Assembly (NCBI GenBank): GCA_019059635.1
Contig: JAGVRJ010000013.1
Coordinates: forward strand, 434,001 to 498,000
Origin: Proales similis
Taxonomy: Eukaryota; Rotifera; Eurotatoria; Ploima; Proalidae
DNA: 64,000 nt
Direction of reading: 5' to 3'
The position numbers were made by a program, and so were the translations under genes. Positions 45,845-58,325 of the stretch are shown here, piece after piece; position 1 is the stretch's first letter, and each line of letters starts with the position of its first letter. The notes beneath the pieces are model-generated. The model ran no database searches and was not told the DNA's origin. It saw nothing but the letters and a program-made list of their open reading frames with translations.

Positions 45845-48800
45845 CTAAACAACAAGACGTGTTTTAAGAGCCCTAAGGTACTGATTATAGCGCCATTTTC
45901 CACCACCTTGATCGAAATTGGACCTCGAATTTGTAACCGTTGAGCTCGAGCCTGTTGATACTGGCCTGGGAGTCTTTTTCTTAATAAATATAATAGTTCA
46001 ATAAGAATTTTTCTTTATTTGGATTAAACACTTACTTGTTTAAAGGAATCAAATTCATCAAATATCTCCAAATCTTTTTTGTCACGAATTTTATTGAACT
46101 CAATCCAATGGGGAAGCAGATTCAGAAATACTGTGAGCTAATTTATATCAGTTTTATTCGCTGAATATAATGAAACAAATAATAAAAATCAACTTACAAA
46201 TGGCTTTCGAAAGAGGTAAGGTGAACCAAAACCTTTTTGATCGATCACTTCTTCGATTATTTTGTCATCAACTGTGACTCTTATTCGAGGTGGAATCCTA
46301 TTGTTGATAAAAGTATCAACTATGTGATTTATCTTGAAAATGGCTGCTCGATTGTCTTGGGGTTTTAATTGACAAATTTTCTAAAAAATCAGGTTACTCG
46401 TAAAACATTGATCCGAAAGTAGTTTTTTTTGCTTTAAATCACCTTATATTCTTGAACTTCAATAAGAAACTGAAGTTCATTCGAAAGACACCTGGAGTCA
46501 ATCTGATCATTATTAATAGACTTAGCTTTGATCGATAGAAATTTGCTAAAAACTTTCATTGTAAAGTTGTTTCTCAGAGCTTTGCCAAAATTGATTATTG
46601 TTTGAGAGGAAAATAGCCATCTTTTTTGTTTTTCCATCATAATTTCTCTCTTATAAGATTTGGAGCTTAAAGGCAAACAAGCAAGTTTTAAATAAGCTTT
46701 TTTCTTACCGATTGGCAATCATTCGAAAATTTTTGGATCGATTTTAGTTTTAAAACATCGTCTACAACATCAATCATTTTTGGGCGACGGTTATAATTAG
46801 ATTGTTCTCTGAATTTGGATTGAAGATAAATTGGAATCCAATGATGAGTAAACTTTTGGTCAAGGACCCTTTTTGCCAGAATTATCAAAGGCGTAGGAGG
46901 AACTTCATTAAGCAAACAATTCCAGCCTCCAACTTTGTCCAAAATCTCAAATATTTCAGAAAACATTTGTTTGTGTTTCAACGTATTTGGCTAGAGTGAT
47001 AAAAATCAAAATCCTCACCGAATTTTGGGTTTCATCATCTATTGGACCATTCTTAGCGAAAAAATATCGCTTGTTAAGAAATTTTCTTCGAAGTTGTTTT
47101 GCTTCATCCTCAATTCGATCAGTTTGATTTTGATCGATTTGACTTAAAAGAAGGTTGAACTCTTATAAAACATGTTGGAGTCTTAGTACCTACAAATATG
47201 CTTCGATATCCATCCAGCAATTCAAATCGTCCAGTGCATTATTACTCAATAAGAACTTTTTAAACATTTCTAAATCTCTTGTATCGTTGACGATTTCAGA
47301 TAGACTGTGATTGGTTGAAAGTGGTTCTAATGTTTCGGAGTAGCGATCGATTATTTTCCAATTTTCATCATCGTCTTTCGTCTTTTCAGTTAGAATTCGC
47401 GATTCTTGATTAACAGAATTCGAAGGCTAATGTTTCGATGAATTAGTGAAAATTTAAAAATATGATCCTGAAAACCTAGCCCAATCATCTTACAATTCGA
47501 ATCAATCCTTTTTCCAGAAGTTGTTCAATTCTTTTTGATCTAATTAATATTGATCGTTCTATCCTCTCAACTTGTAACTAATTTAGATCAGTAATCATTA
47601 TAGGTCTGCGTTTATAACAATAGTTAAATATATCTTACCCTCGAGAAATAATTTTTCTCAGTTTCTATAAACTGTTTCCAGTCTTCAAATAAGCTGTCTA
47701 GCAAAAATTGCTCAATTGAGTCGAATGTATCTGAAAACATAAAGTTAAGTATTTTATTGCTTGAATTTTATTTTAAATAAGTTGGACCTTCGTAAACTGG
47801 AGGCGTTGATTCAATTGGTTTTTCCTTTAAATTTGAAAATAAATGTTGAATTGATTGCCGGTCATTTCTTGGACAGTCTATGCTGGAGCTAGATGAAACC
47901 GCTAGATAGGTTGAGAATATTTCCTACGCATATTCAGCCAAACTGCTAACATTTGATAGTATATATTTTTTTCTTAAAGCTACCTGCGCAATTTTTTTTA
48001 CAACATGCTGATCAAGTTGATCATCAAAAAAAAGATCTTTGTATTTGATGAGGTCTTGGAGGCAGTCAAGGCGATTGACGGCAAACTTAATTACTTGCGA
48101 TGAAAAACCAAAAGCAAATTCTGCCTATCAATTTTCAGACTCACTGTTTTTTGGTTAACAGCCAAATACTTTCTAAACGCATATCCGGCAATCTCATCTT
48201 TATAGATACCTTCCATGTAAACCTCGCGTGAGAAACGGTCACAACGATAATCAGCGTTTAGTCCGGGCGTTTTAGATTCAGAAACCATTCTTTGAGCCAT
48301 CAAGCTAGTTTTTGAAGCAGGTCTTTTCCAGCCAATTGGAAGACTTGTCATGTAACCGTCGTGTTCATAACCATTTGGCACAGCTGGTCTGATTGGACGC
48401 TTATCAATTTTGAGATTTTTTACTTTTTCATTTACGGTAACTCGTTTCTTAAGCTTTTTTTCGGCATCTGATCCTGGAATTTCTTTTTGATTTCTTGCTG
48501 AATCAAAAAAATTTCCTTTTGAGTTTATATTTGCAACCAACGATTGCTCAATATTCTTTGCTTCCAAATCATTTTTTGTTTTTTTTAAACAGCTATTCCG
48601 GATCATTCTTCTCTGGTTTGAATAACTTGGATATTTATTATTTACATATCGCCCGAAAGTGTCAATTCTTATGCCGAATTTGGGCCACCAGTATGTGACC
48701 AGGTCAGCAAGAAGCTTTGGTTGGACTCGGGATACAAGATTTTCAAATGACCAAAAATCCAGCTGTTTCTCGTATTCGGCGTACAAATTAGCAAGTTGCC

Positions 48801-50763
48801 TTTTATTTACTCGGGTTTTAAAGGTATTTGAAACATTAAGTCGAATAAGAACTTTTGGATAGTTATAGTTATTTTTCAACCCTCTTATGAACCTAAGGCA
48901 AAAAAAGAAATGAGAAACAACTTTTTTTAAATCTTGATCTACATACTGAGCTCGCTCATCTTCTGATTTGAATGTTTTAAGTCGATCAATCTGAGTCCAA
49001 AGCTTGTAAAAAATCAATGAGTCGTGCTCTTTCAAAAACTCCTTGAATCTGTCCATATCAATCTTTCGAAGATAGAACTCATATTCTAGCTTTGAACCTT
49101 TGAAACTTTGTAGGCTAATTTTTTAAGCTACAACTAAGTTTTAAAACCATGAAATTCTTACTTATCTGGCTCATCTTCGAATTCAATACTCAAGTTATCC
49201 TCAACATCATGATCACTGGTCCACTCACTACTAGAATCATCTATTATTAGCTCGCTATTTGTTGCTCGTTTTAAGCTTGTTGTCTTGTATCCTTTGAAAC
49301 GGCTATTGCGGCCATTTAAAAGATCATAGCTCAACTCTTGACCTTCCTCGCATCTGTTATCAGCTCTAAACTTGGCAGAAAAAATGTTTCCATAAGTTTC
49401 AATCTTTTCTCTGGAAATTTGAGTAGAGAAGAAAACCGACTCTTGCAGAGCTGCGTCAAGGACTTGGCTTACTACCAGCTTGGCCATTTCGCTGATTGAA
49501 TTTATATGAGCAGGTGAATCAGTTGACTGCTTAATGTGGTCTATACTAAGCTCTCGGGCTTTTTCGAATACCAAACTTGTTTTTTCTCGCTCAAGCTTTA
49601 ATGAATCAAATAAAAGATCTTCTCTTTCGAATATAACTTCCGGAGTGGTACTGGCTTGAGCTGCATTTAAATCAACCTTTTGAAAAACTTGAAACGCTTC
49701 ATTGCACCCAAGCTTCACTGTATCATTAGGTGAAGCTTGACTCTCTCTAAGTTTTTCAAGTTCACTCTTGGCCTTGCTTTAAATAAAAAACATTAGCTTG
49801 TTTTTTAGATAAAATTTTACGCTATTACTATGGGTTCAACGACGCTTCTCTAACGTTGAGATCAATCATAACGTTTATTCCTATTAGTTGGTATTTTTTA
49901 CATTTAGTCGATTCACCAAAATCTAAATTTAATAATGAGACTTTTTGAAAATAGTAAAAAAATAAAAGCACAACCTTGTTTCTTATTAAAGATGCTTATT
50001 TGTGAAAGTAACATTCCTAGCCTAAATTCATTGTAATACTCCGATTGAAAGAACAATGGCAATCGACGCTTTTTGAGCCAATTTATGCTATTCGGCTTCT
50101 TTAATATCACTACATCGTACTTGTTTTTGATAACCGGAATTTGGGCTTCAGCAGCAGATTTAGGATCTTTAAGGGCGGCAGGCTCTAAATGAGCTTTTAT
50201 TTTGATGAGTTCAATGTCTTGAAAACTGTGGCTTGTATCTAATCTTGATGTTTGTGCTCTTTTAATGGTTGACCTCCTTTTTTCTTCTTGCTGGTTATAA
50301 GGTTTGACATAATGTTCAACAGCTGAATTTTGGCGAATTAAAGACTTAATTTGAATATTTAGATTTTTTTTTAAGACTTCGGTCCTTGATTTCGATAGAC
50401 GTGACTCGAAATTTTCCTTTAAATTGAAAAAATTCGATTCAAGCTGCCGGGATTTCTGCTCTTCTGTCTGGATGGTCTCTACTATCTCTAGATCGCCTGT
50501 TAAAAAATTGAAGCGCAATGGCTGGCCAAGTTCCTTTCGAAGAAAATAAAAACTATCGTTATAAATTTATAAAAACACATATTTAACGCTGCCTTACTGG
50601 ATTGAGGAGAAAATGATTTAAATATTCGACAAATAGGGCATTGTTCATCAAAAGTTCGTTCTTAAAAAACTTAAGTTTACGTTGTTGAAATACACATTAC
50701 CAAATTACTTCTTACAAAATCTTCATCTATCTCGTTTATTTGAATAGTTTGATTGTTAGCCAT
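45845..50763 (-). CDS. RGS22: RGS22, multi-RGS-domain protein of ciliated cells and sperm
   Basis: A large gene of many short exons. The first is MANNQTIQINEIDEDFVRSN (ATG at 50763) and the last ends NQYLRALKTRLVV at 45845-45847. Landmarks match RGS22 in order: INWLKKRRLPLFFQSEYYNE; RFKEFLKEHDSLIFYKLW with LLADLVTYWWPKFGIR; KFTHHWIPIYLQSKF; and the RGS box FSSQTIINFGKALRNNFTMK with ELQFLIEVQEYK. PYLFRKPF and the final LNLLPHWIEFNKIRDKKDL follow. RGS22 is mainly testis-expressed in mammals and contacts G-alpha subunits. Its presence suggests flagellated sperm or motile cilia in this animal. Not every exon border was fixed. Confidence 0.85.
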
Positions 50764-51487
50764 AAATCTTAAATCTTGTTTCTTAAATTTAAGTCTACTG
50801 AAAAGCAGGATTGAATCTGAACAAAGTAGGAGAAAGTTTTTAAGAAAGATTAATTTGTCTATGAATTAAAAACTTTCTGATAGGCTAAGCACATAATTAT
50901 GCCTAAAAGCTATTTTTTAAGTTAAGTAATATCATTTGGTTGCTCAGGAATTATGCGATTCGAAAAACAGAAAGCCTATTTTTCAGTTAATGAGGGCAAA
51001 AAAGCATTCGAAATTCATTTCTTAAGTAGTCTCTAAATTATTTAAGTATTATAATCAATCTTATATAGAGAAAAAGCCAAAATAACAGCTTCTGATGATA
51101 ATTTCCATGGCAATCTTATGCAACACAAGGATTTGACATTTTAGGTAACTTTTTAGGTTTCTAAAAAGAGTAATTTATAAAGACTTGATCCTGAACATTC
51201 ACTTGGCGGAGTCTTATTCTTTATGGGAGAATATAAGAACTTTTTACTAAAGTTTTACTATGAAATGTTCTAAACAACACTTAGGATTTGAAATAGGTTT
51301 ATTGTAAATATATCTCCCTTATTTGCAAAATTTTGTCTAAATCAATGCTCAATTTCTGATTTAAGTCGCCACATTGTAACTGTCCCTTGCAATTGCAAGT
51401 CGACCTCGAAAACAAGTTTAAATCTAAATATATTTAAATTGAACTATAGAAGGAGCCAATATTGAAATTAATAAAGAAAAATTCATT
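50764..51487. other. Intergenic, upstream of RGS22
   Basis: A gap of 724 AT-rich bases between the OvoA stop codon and the RGS22 start. No gene is recognised on either strand. Confidence 0.45.
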
Positions 51488-54342
51488 TTACTCGACCAAA
51501 AATTGCTCAAGTTGTGCAGATTTATATATGCTATTTTGCGAATAAATCATCAACAGCCCATCAGCATTAATCACTTCCCTAAAACGTCGAAGCCAAGCTA
51601 GAAAATTAAATTTTTATTCTTGTCAAAAATATAACGAAATAAAAGATATCTCTTACTTTTTGGCTTCATACATCGATCGATCATTGAAAAAGAAATGAAA
51701 TCTGCGGGCGGAATTTCGTTTGGGATCCATGTCATTTGTTTAAAAATAGCTCGATCAGGCTTGGCGTCGGGATCAATAGTAAGCTGAAGTAACTTATCCG
51801 CACGATTTTTTATAATTATTTCAATATTTCTATTTTGTTTTAGTTTCTCTGCAACATCAAGAAGTTTACCACTAAAATCAATACCAATTATCTGTTTGGA
51901 ACAATCAATTAAGTATAAACCTTTAAAAAATAATGTTTATGAATTACTTCTTGAAAAGATTTAGTCAACTCAAACACTAATCTTCCAGAGCTGCAACCGA
52001 AAATTGTGGCTCTTTTTCGGCTAACATTAAATTTTTCAAACTGCTCTTCAATTATCTTTTGCAGTTGACTAAACCATCCACTTTCCATATTATCGAAGAG
52101 GAGTTCTTGCTCAAAATAGTGAGTTTTTAAATCAGAATCATAAAAGTATTGACTATTAACAGTATCGAAATAAGATATTTCAAGCTTTTCATCTTCCAAA
52201 TCAACTTGGTTATCTTAATCCATAAAGAGTTGAAAATTCAGTTAGAAAATTATTTGAATTTTATATTCACCTGGATAACCGCTGCCCATTATAAAAATTC
52301 GATCTTTAACATATCTGACTTGAGGGTTGGCCAACATATTTTGCGAATTAGGCAATGATCTGGCTAAACGAAAGCCACAATGCTGGTAAAAATGGCGTCT
52401 AAACATAAATCTTGAAAATCTTGATGCTTCATCGCCGGTAGCTATCCAGGAACCACCCATAATCAGGTTATGCCGGCCATCATAGCATGGAGTGGAGAAG
52501 TCGTCGTACAAGAAATGCGTGTCATGACCCGGCAATCCATTAAAATGATCTTCTGTCCATTCCCAAACGTTACCGAATACATCATAGAAACCTTTTGAAT
52601 TCGGTGCGAACATATTCACGGGCTAAGGTGATGTGCGGGCTAAGAAGATTTTGAAAAATACAATATTAGCAAGGAAACAAACCGTTGAAGAACCAAAATT
52701 CAAATTATGATTAACATCTTTCCGGTTTTGATAAATAATATCGCTTTCGGTATTAAGATCATGAACCTTTACTGAGTTAAATTACGAATAAGAAAAAGAT
52801 AGGAATGCTCTTAACCTCTTCATCTCGAATGGCATGATGCTCTGCTTCCGTTAAAACGCGGAAACCATTTCCTTTCCAATGACAGAAGGCTTTAGCTTCA
52901 TGAAAATTAACCTCCACTGGCCAATTTGAGGGCATATCAACGACATCAAACATTAACCGAAGTCTATAGAAGTTAGTTATATCATGATTTAAAATTAAAA
53001 ATGAAAGTATACTTGAATGGAAGTGAACTCTGATTGTTTAACTTTTGTCTGTTTTCAAAATTTTCCAATTCAGTGGGAGAGAAATGGCTGGACTGACAAT
53101 GACTGTAAAAGGCTAGTTCCCCACCACATCCCGACTTGCATCCGCGGGGACAAACCCAAAACAAGGGATGGCTTGCTTTTTTAAATTGAACCCATTGCCA
53201 TCCCTCTTTGGACCAATATTTTGGGTTTTGATATCCACCATCAGCCACAAACGCATAAAATTCTTCGTTTGTTACTTTAAATTGAGATGCTTCGAACTCT
53301 GAAACTCTTACAATGATTGAGAAATTTTTAAAGAGCTCTGGGATAGGCTGTTTCTACGATTAGCTATAACTTACTCACAATCAACTTGCCCATACTCATT
53401 GTCCCATCCGTAAGAGGGATACTGAAAACTCTTGCCGATTCGGACTTGAGTTTTTGGCATAAAGAGCAATTCATTTTTTAATGGTCCGCTATTCTTTGAC
53501 TCGAATGGAGCATAATGCCACAAGACCGGTTTCTTGACCATATGAATTGGATATTGTCGAATAAGTACTGATGAAGTTTCTAAATGGATTCGCTCATGTT
53601 CAAAGCCCATAAACAAGCACCACTAAAGGAAAACTATCAGGCAAAATACAATAAAATGTAAATTGTCTAAAAAATATATACCCAAGGACTTTCCCACGTC
53701 ACAGGTAATTGAAGGGGAGTGCGATCGATTACTTTTAAGATAAGCTCGCGTACTTGTTGTCTGTAATTCTTAATTTGTTCAATAGTTGGCCAACTGTAGC
53801 TTCCACCCATTCTATAATGCTCCTAGGAAAAAAAATTATTTACAGATTTTCTAAGGGTTTTGACAGATTACAATATCATCCCAACTCATTTCGTCAACGC
53901 CAGTTTCAAATATTGTTTCCATCTGCAAGTTGATTCGCTCGCTTGGCTGATAAAAAAATACGTTTAAGAACGATAAAGAATTAGTCTAAAAAATTTTTCA
54001 CTTTAATCAAGCCGCCTAGGACAAGCTTGTTTATAAAGACAGCTGCTGTATGACCGTAATAAAATACCAAAGGTAGCCTAAGCCGGTCGGGACAATAATA
54101 ATATACCGAATCGTCAACCAAGCTTGAAAACAAAGTTTCGTAGATATTATACGAATTTTCAAAATAACTTTTAACATCACTGCGAGAACGAATTTTAAAT
54201 AGTATTCAATCATTTGTTTCCGTTTTTTTATCAAAGGAACTAACTTTTTGGTAAAATTGGACAAATTGAGAGGCTTCACTGAGTGAACTGTTGCCGATCC
54301 GGTTAATGGATCAGTGACTGATTTGCCTTTGATTTGAACCAT
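51488..54342 (-). CDS. ovoA: Ovothiol synthase OvoA (5-histidylcysteine sulfoxide synthase)
   Basis: A multi-exon gene from MVQIKGKSVTDPLTGSATVH (54342) to the stop codon at 51488-51490. The N-terminal DinB-like part includes LPLVFYYGHTAAVFINKLVL and VDEMSWDDI. The iron-binding motif H-x3-H-x-E is intact in MGFEHERIHLETSSVLIRQY. A Cys-rich insert follows HPLFWV (CPRGCKSGCGGE). The sulfatase-modifying-factor fold is seen in FYDVFGNVWEWTEDHFNG, LIMGGSWIATGDEASRF and CGFRLARS. A methyltransferase fold follows (TIFGCSSGRLVFELTKSF). OvoA joins cysteine to histidine with O2 and methylates the product in ovothiol A synthesis. The methyltransferase stops soon after INADGLLMIYSQNS, so it looks shortened by roughly 60-70 residues. 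Confidence 0.9.
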
Positions 54343-54844
54343 TTTGGAAAGATTCTAAAAGAAAATAAGCTTTGTGCTCCATTTGAGTTGAAACATCTCA
54401 ATAAATACATTCTAGTGTGGGCTTATTCTCGTTCCCCGTTCCTACTGAAATCACCCCTTTCTTTTACGCAACCATGTCACGTTTGCGACGAGATAAAAAT
54501 CGAATAAAGCACGAGTTAACCTTTAGAGATCTCTGTTATTTTTCTCACAAGACGTCTCCTTTGATTGTTATCATAATCAGCTTTTCTCAACCTTTATTTT
54601 AGATTTTAATTGGCTGTACATCAAATTCGAATGTTCAAGAAGAGCGGCACTCCTTGAGAAACAAAACTAAACGCGTTAAAGTTGTCTAGTCATACTTGGA
54701 CATTCTAAGTGTTTGAGATAACAGCTAGTCAAATTTTATGTATATGCTATTATTTTATTAATTTGCCATTTTCCTTTTCAGGGGAAAGTAAATTTCTTGT
54801 GACAATAATAGCGCAATTTCGGACAAAAGAAACGTTTTGGTATT
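54343..54844. other. Intergenic, OvoA upstream region
   Basis: A gap of about 500 bases between OvoA and the ALKBH7 stop codon. The small open frame at 54417-54602 has no family features. Confidence 0.45.
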
Positions 54845-55601
54845 TCAATTGGTTTCGGCGCGCTGCGGATCTGGTTCGTTGCGGCATATTACTGAGATGC
54901 GTCGTTTTTTTTCAACCTTTTGCCCATAAAAATATGATTGCTCTGAACTTAGAATTTCATGCTGGTAATCATAGCGAATTTGATCCCTGATTTGAATCAA
55001 TAAATTAATTGATCAAAAATTTAATATAATATATAGTTAAACTTAACCTCATTATATACAGAGATCGTCTTTTAAGATGAACCAAGGCATTTTGCAACTT
55101 GTCATGCTGATGCACAAATTTCATAACACAGTCACTGAGAAGACTTAAGCCAGCTATTGTGTTTCCACAAAATCTTACTGCATCAATATGGGGCTTTATA
55201 TATCCATTTTCGTGTAAATCTAGAATATGCACATGACTTAAAATATTTTTGTTTCCGCACTCAGAAAACTGATCGAATGCAAACTTCTTGACCTTTTCCA
55301 GAATAGCAGTGTTTTCTTTATTCCATTGACGCCGCTCAGTCTCTCGATAGCCGTGAATTGCATTGTCCCAATGGTCGAACTCGTATCGAAGTCGTTTAAT
55401 ATAAGGCTCTATTTCGTTTAACAATGACTGCTCCTCTTTCTCTGTCAAGAAGTTTTCTTTTACAACAAAATCCTTTGTGATTGCTTCAAGAGCCTTATCG
55501 CTATCCGAATACACTGTTTTCTTTATCGAGTTGGTTGTCTTAAGTCCATTTAAATGAACAAATACTGGGCGTATCAATTTTAAAAGCTGTTTCATCTTCA
55601 A
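54845..55601 (-). CDS. ALKBH7: Alpha-ketoglutarate-dependent dioxygenase ALKBH7, mitochondrial
   Basis: Two exons (55601-55048, 54986-54845) join in frame to 231 residues. The long frame alone appears truncated, but the second exon restores the family C-terminus (RYDYQHEILSSEQSYFYGQK and RRISVICR). The AlkB signature is intact: LDLHENGYIKPHIDAVRFCG has the first His and the Asp, RYDYQHEIL the second His, and RRISVICR the arginine that binds 2-oxoglutarate. The basic N-terminus (MKMKQLLKLIRPVFVHL) suits mitochondrial import. ALKBH7 promotes programmed necrosis and fat metabolism, and mitochondrial RNA demethylation has been reported for the human protein. It is head-to-head with SCCPDH. Confidence 0.92.
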
Positions 55602-55824
55602 TTGATTTGGCGTAGATTAAAATATTATTTTATGATTTATGCATCCTTAAGTTTTTAGTATTAGTCTTACTGCATACTAAACCAGAGTAACTCTCTATTC
55701 TAAACTTTTGTGTAGTTGTGTAAGCAACATCGTAACTCCACTATCTAAGGTATAATGTGGTAATAGGTTGGTAATAGATAAGGCACTAACAGGCTATCAA
55801 AATCAAATAATTAGACGATAGACG
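55602..55824. promoter_or_regulatory. Bidirectional promoter of ALKBH7 and SCCPDH
   Basis: Only 223 bases separate the ATG of ALKBH7 (minus, 55601) from that of SCCPDH (plus, 55825), so both must start within or across this gap. No TATA box is obvious. Confidence 0.45.
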
Positions 55825-57692
55825 ATGAAATTTGACATAGTAGTATTGGGTACTGAAAAATAAATCGATGTTAAACGAAGTCAAAAATTAAATCTTCAAA
55901 AGGAGTGACTGGTTATACAGGAACGTTTTTGCTTATAGAACTTGCAAAACTGAATCCCAAATACAATATTAAATGGGCAGTAGCAGGTCGCTCAAAAGAT
56001 AGACTTCTAAAAGCTCTTGAAACTGCTGGTGCTGAACTGGGTAAATTAAAATGCTATTTAGATCCTTTAAAATTTTTTTTTAATTTTTCAAAAATAAAGG
56101 CACAGATTTGAAATCAACTGAGCTAATACTTGTTGATATTGAAAATGAAGAATCGATTCGTAAAATGTGTGAAAAATCCAAGCTAGTAATCAACTGTGTT
56201 GGGCCGGTACTTTTTTAACATATTTTTAAGATTTCGAAGAGCTGGTTAGGCTAATATTTGGTATCTACAGTACAGATTTTTTGGGGAGGCAGTCATTAGA
56301 CAATGCTTAGCAAATGGCTGTCACCATGTAGACTTAAGCGGAGAGCCAGAGTTTCTTGAAAGAATACAATTAAATTATAATGAAGATGCCTTAAGCAGAG
56401 AGTTGTTTTTAGTTGGAAGCTGCGGATTCGATTCAGTTCCTGCTGATATTGGTTTGGTGTTTACACAGGAAAATTTTGATGGTGAGTGGCAAGTGGCAAG
56501 AAAGCTTAATAAAAGCTTGTTTCGTTAAAATAACCAAGGAACTTTGAACTATGTTGAGTCCTATATGAGCATCGATTCAAATGGAGCGGTTCGAATAATT
56601 TTCTCATTAAGTGATTTAATTCTTATTGCTTGATAAATTCTTGAAAAAAAAGCCACCGACGCTCAATTTGGCTACATGGGAGTCAGCTGTTTATGGTTTT
56701 GGTTCATCAAATAAATTGCGGACAATACGGCAACATCTATTTAAAAATAGACTACCTGAGTTTAAGCATCAACCTCCAAAAAGAACCAATACATTCGGTT
56801 ACTTTTACAACTTATCGCTTAATAAATACTGTTTACCTTTTCTGGGCAGCGATAGATCAGTTGTTCAACGAACTCAGCATTTTAACTACACTATACTTAA
56901 CAAGAGACCAGTATTTATGACTCTTTGGTAGAAATTAAGAGGCGATCATTTGATTTATAATAACTTTAGGTTAAATATGTGCCTTACATGACTATAAAAA
57001 CTATTTTTAACACCTGGCTTATGGTGACTTTTGGTTTCATATTCGGATTACTGGCCAACTTTTCTTTCGGTAGATCCCTACTACTAAAGGTTAGATTCAG
57101 ACAGCTTATGAAAATTGGAAACAATTCTTAATCATATCAATTTCAACAAGCATTATGAATTTTTTTCATTCGGATTAGCAAGAAAAAAAAAAGAAACCAT
57201 GAAAGAGGTTAAATGATGTTTCCTGCGCTATCCTAAAATTATTTTTATCTCTTATTAGCTACAAGATCTTTCATTTAAAATCGAATTTGAAGGCACTGGA
57301 TATGCCAATAAGAGATTGGGACTAAATGAAGATTTTGATAATGTGCCAGTGGACAAAATTTTAACTGAAGTGCGCGGTCCAGGTTCAGTTAAATTTAGTT
57401 AGACTTATTTGAGTTTGGCAACTATAAGATTTAAAAATCAAGAACCTGGCTACATTAGCACTTCCAGAATAGCTCTTGCCTGCTCCCTTATGATATTGCG
57501 AGAAGCAAATAAAATACCAATCAAGTGAGAAAATAATTATAAAAGTGCTTAAAGTTTTCTATTAAAAAATGAACCAGGGGTGGAGTCTTGACACCTGGAG
57601 CGGCCTTTGCAAAAACTTCGTTATTGGAATTATTGGATCAATATGATATAAAATTCAGAGTCTTGAAGAATGACTCCAAAAAACAAAGCTAA
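55825..57692 (+). CDS. SCCPDH: Saccharopine dehydrogenase-like oxidoreductase
   Basis: About nine exons, starting MKFDIVVLG (55825) and spliced to VTGYTGTFLLIELAKLNP, which completes a Rossmann GxxGxxG loop. Matching blocks follow in order: KWAVAGRSKDRLLKALE, KLVINCVGP, RFFGEAVIRQCL, DLSGEPEFLERIQLNY, CGFDSVPADIGLVFTQ, WESAVYGFGSSNKLRTIR and PFLGSDRSVVQRTQ. A membrane-like hydrophobic helix (LMVTFGFIFGLLANF) comes next, then FEGTGYANKRLG and GGVLTPGAAFAKTSLLEL before the stop codon at 57690-57692. Every junction examined keeps frame, so the gene is intact despite stop codons in the raw frames. SCCPDH is a lipid-droplet and membrane-associated NAD(P)-binding protein whose substrate is unknown. 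True saccharopine dehydrogenase activity is not implied. Confidence 0.9.
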
Positions 57693-58325
57693 CCATCACA
57701 ATAGTTGGAGACAAAACCACAGCTCTCGTGATAAGATAAACTGAGCTATTTCACTTAAATAAAATAATTCCTTGTAAGCGCCGAAGAAAATAATGAAAAA
57801 TTTATTTTAATTTATTGGATTGCAAGTAGAAATAATGCAAACATTGTTTTGTCGAATTGTACCCGTTCTAAATCATTAACACGTGCTTGATTTGCAAATA
57901 GCCGTTTAAAAACCAAAGCAAATCTTTTTTTTGTTGAGCGAAATGCTTGTTTTAGTTTCGGTTTATATATTTTCGATTCAGTGTGGTTAGGATATAATTT
58001 TTCAAGTTACTTTCTTTGAGCTAGAGATTTTTTACCAATCTTCGATAATCTTCGATTTTTTGTATCATCGTATCATTGGATGCTCCTAATAGTTTTTTTG
58101 TATTTTTGATGTTTTATATCTTTCTTTCAAAATTTTTTTACACAGATTGATAACGTTTATCACGTAACTTTAGATTTTTTCGGCCGTGAAAGAAAAGCAA
58201 GGCAAAATTAATATTTGATACTCCTAAATTGAGACGGCAGACGGCCCGAGTCAATTCGAAAAAAATAAGAAAGAGAAAAAAGAAATAGTTTTTCTTCTTA
58301 ACTCCGAACGATATAATAATTTCAT
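57693..58325. other. Intergenic, AKAP1 upstream region
   Basis: About 630 very AT-rich bases between SCCPDH and AKAP1. No supportable gene is seen. It should hold the AKAP1 promoter. Confidence 0.45.

Noticed and set aside
55005-55061. C-terminal truncation of ALKBH7
   Set aside because: The second exon at 54986-54845 restores RYDYQHEIL and the arginine-containing end in frame.
56043-57600. SCCPDH as a pseudogene with many stop codons
   Set aside because: All stop codons fall in short GT-AG introns, and the spliced protein matches the family from start to end.
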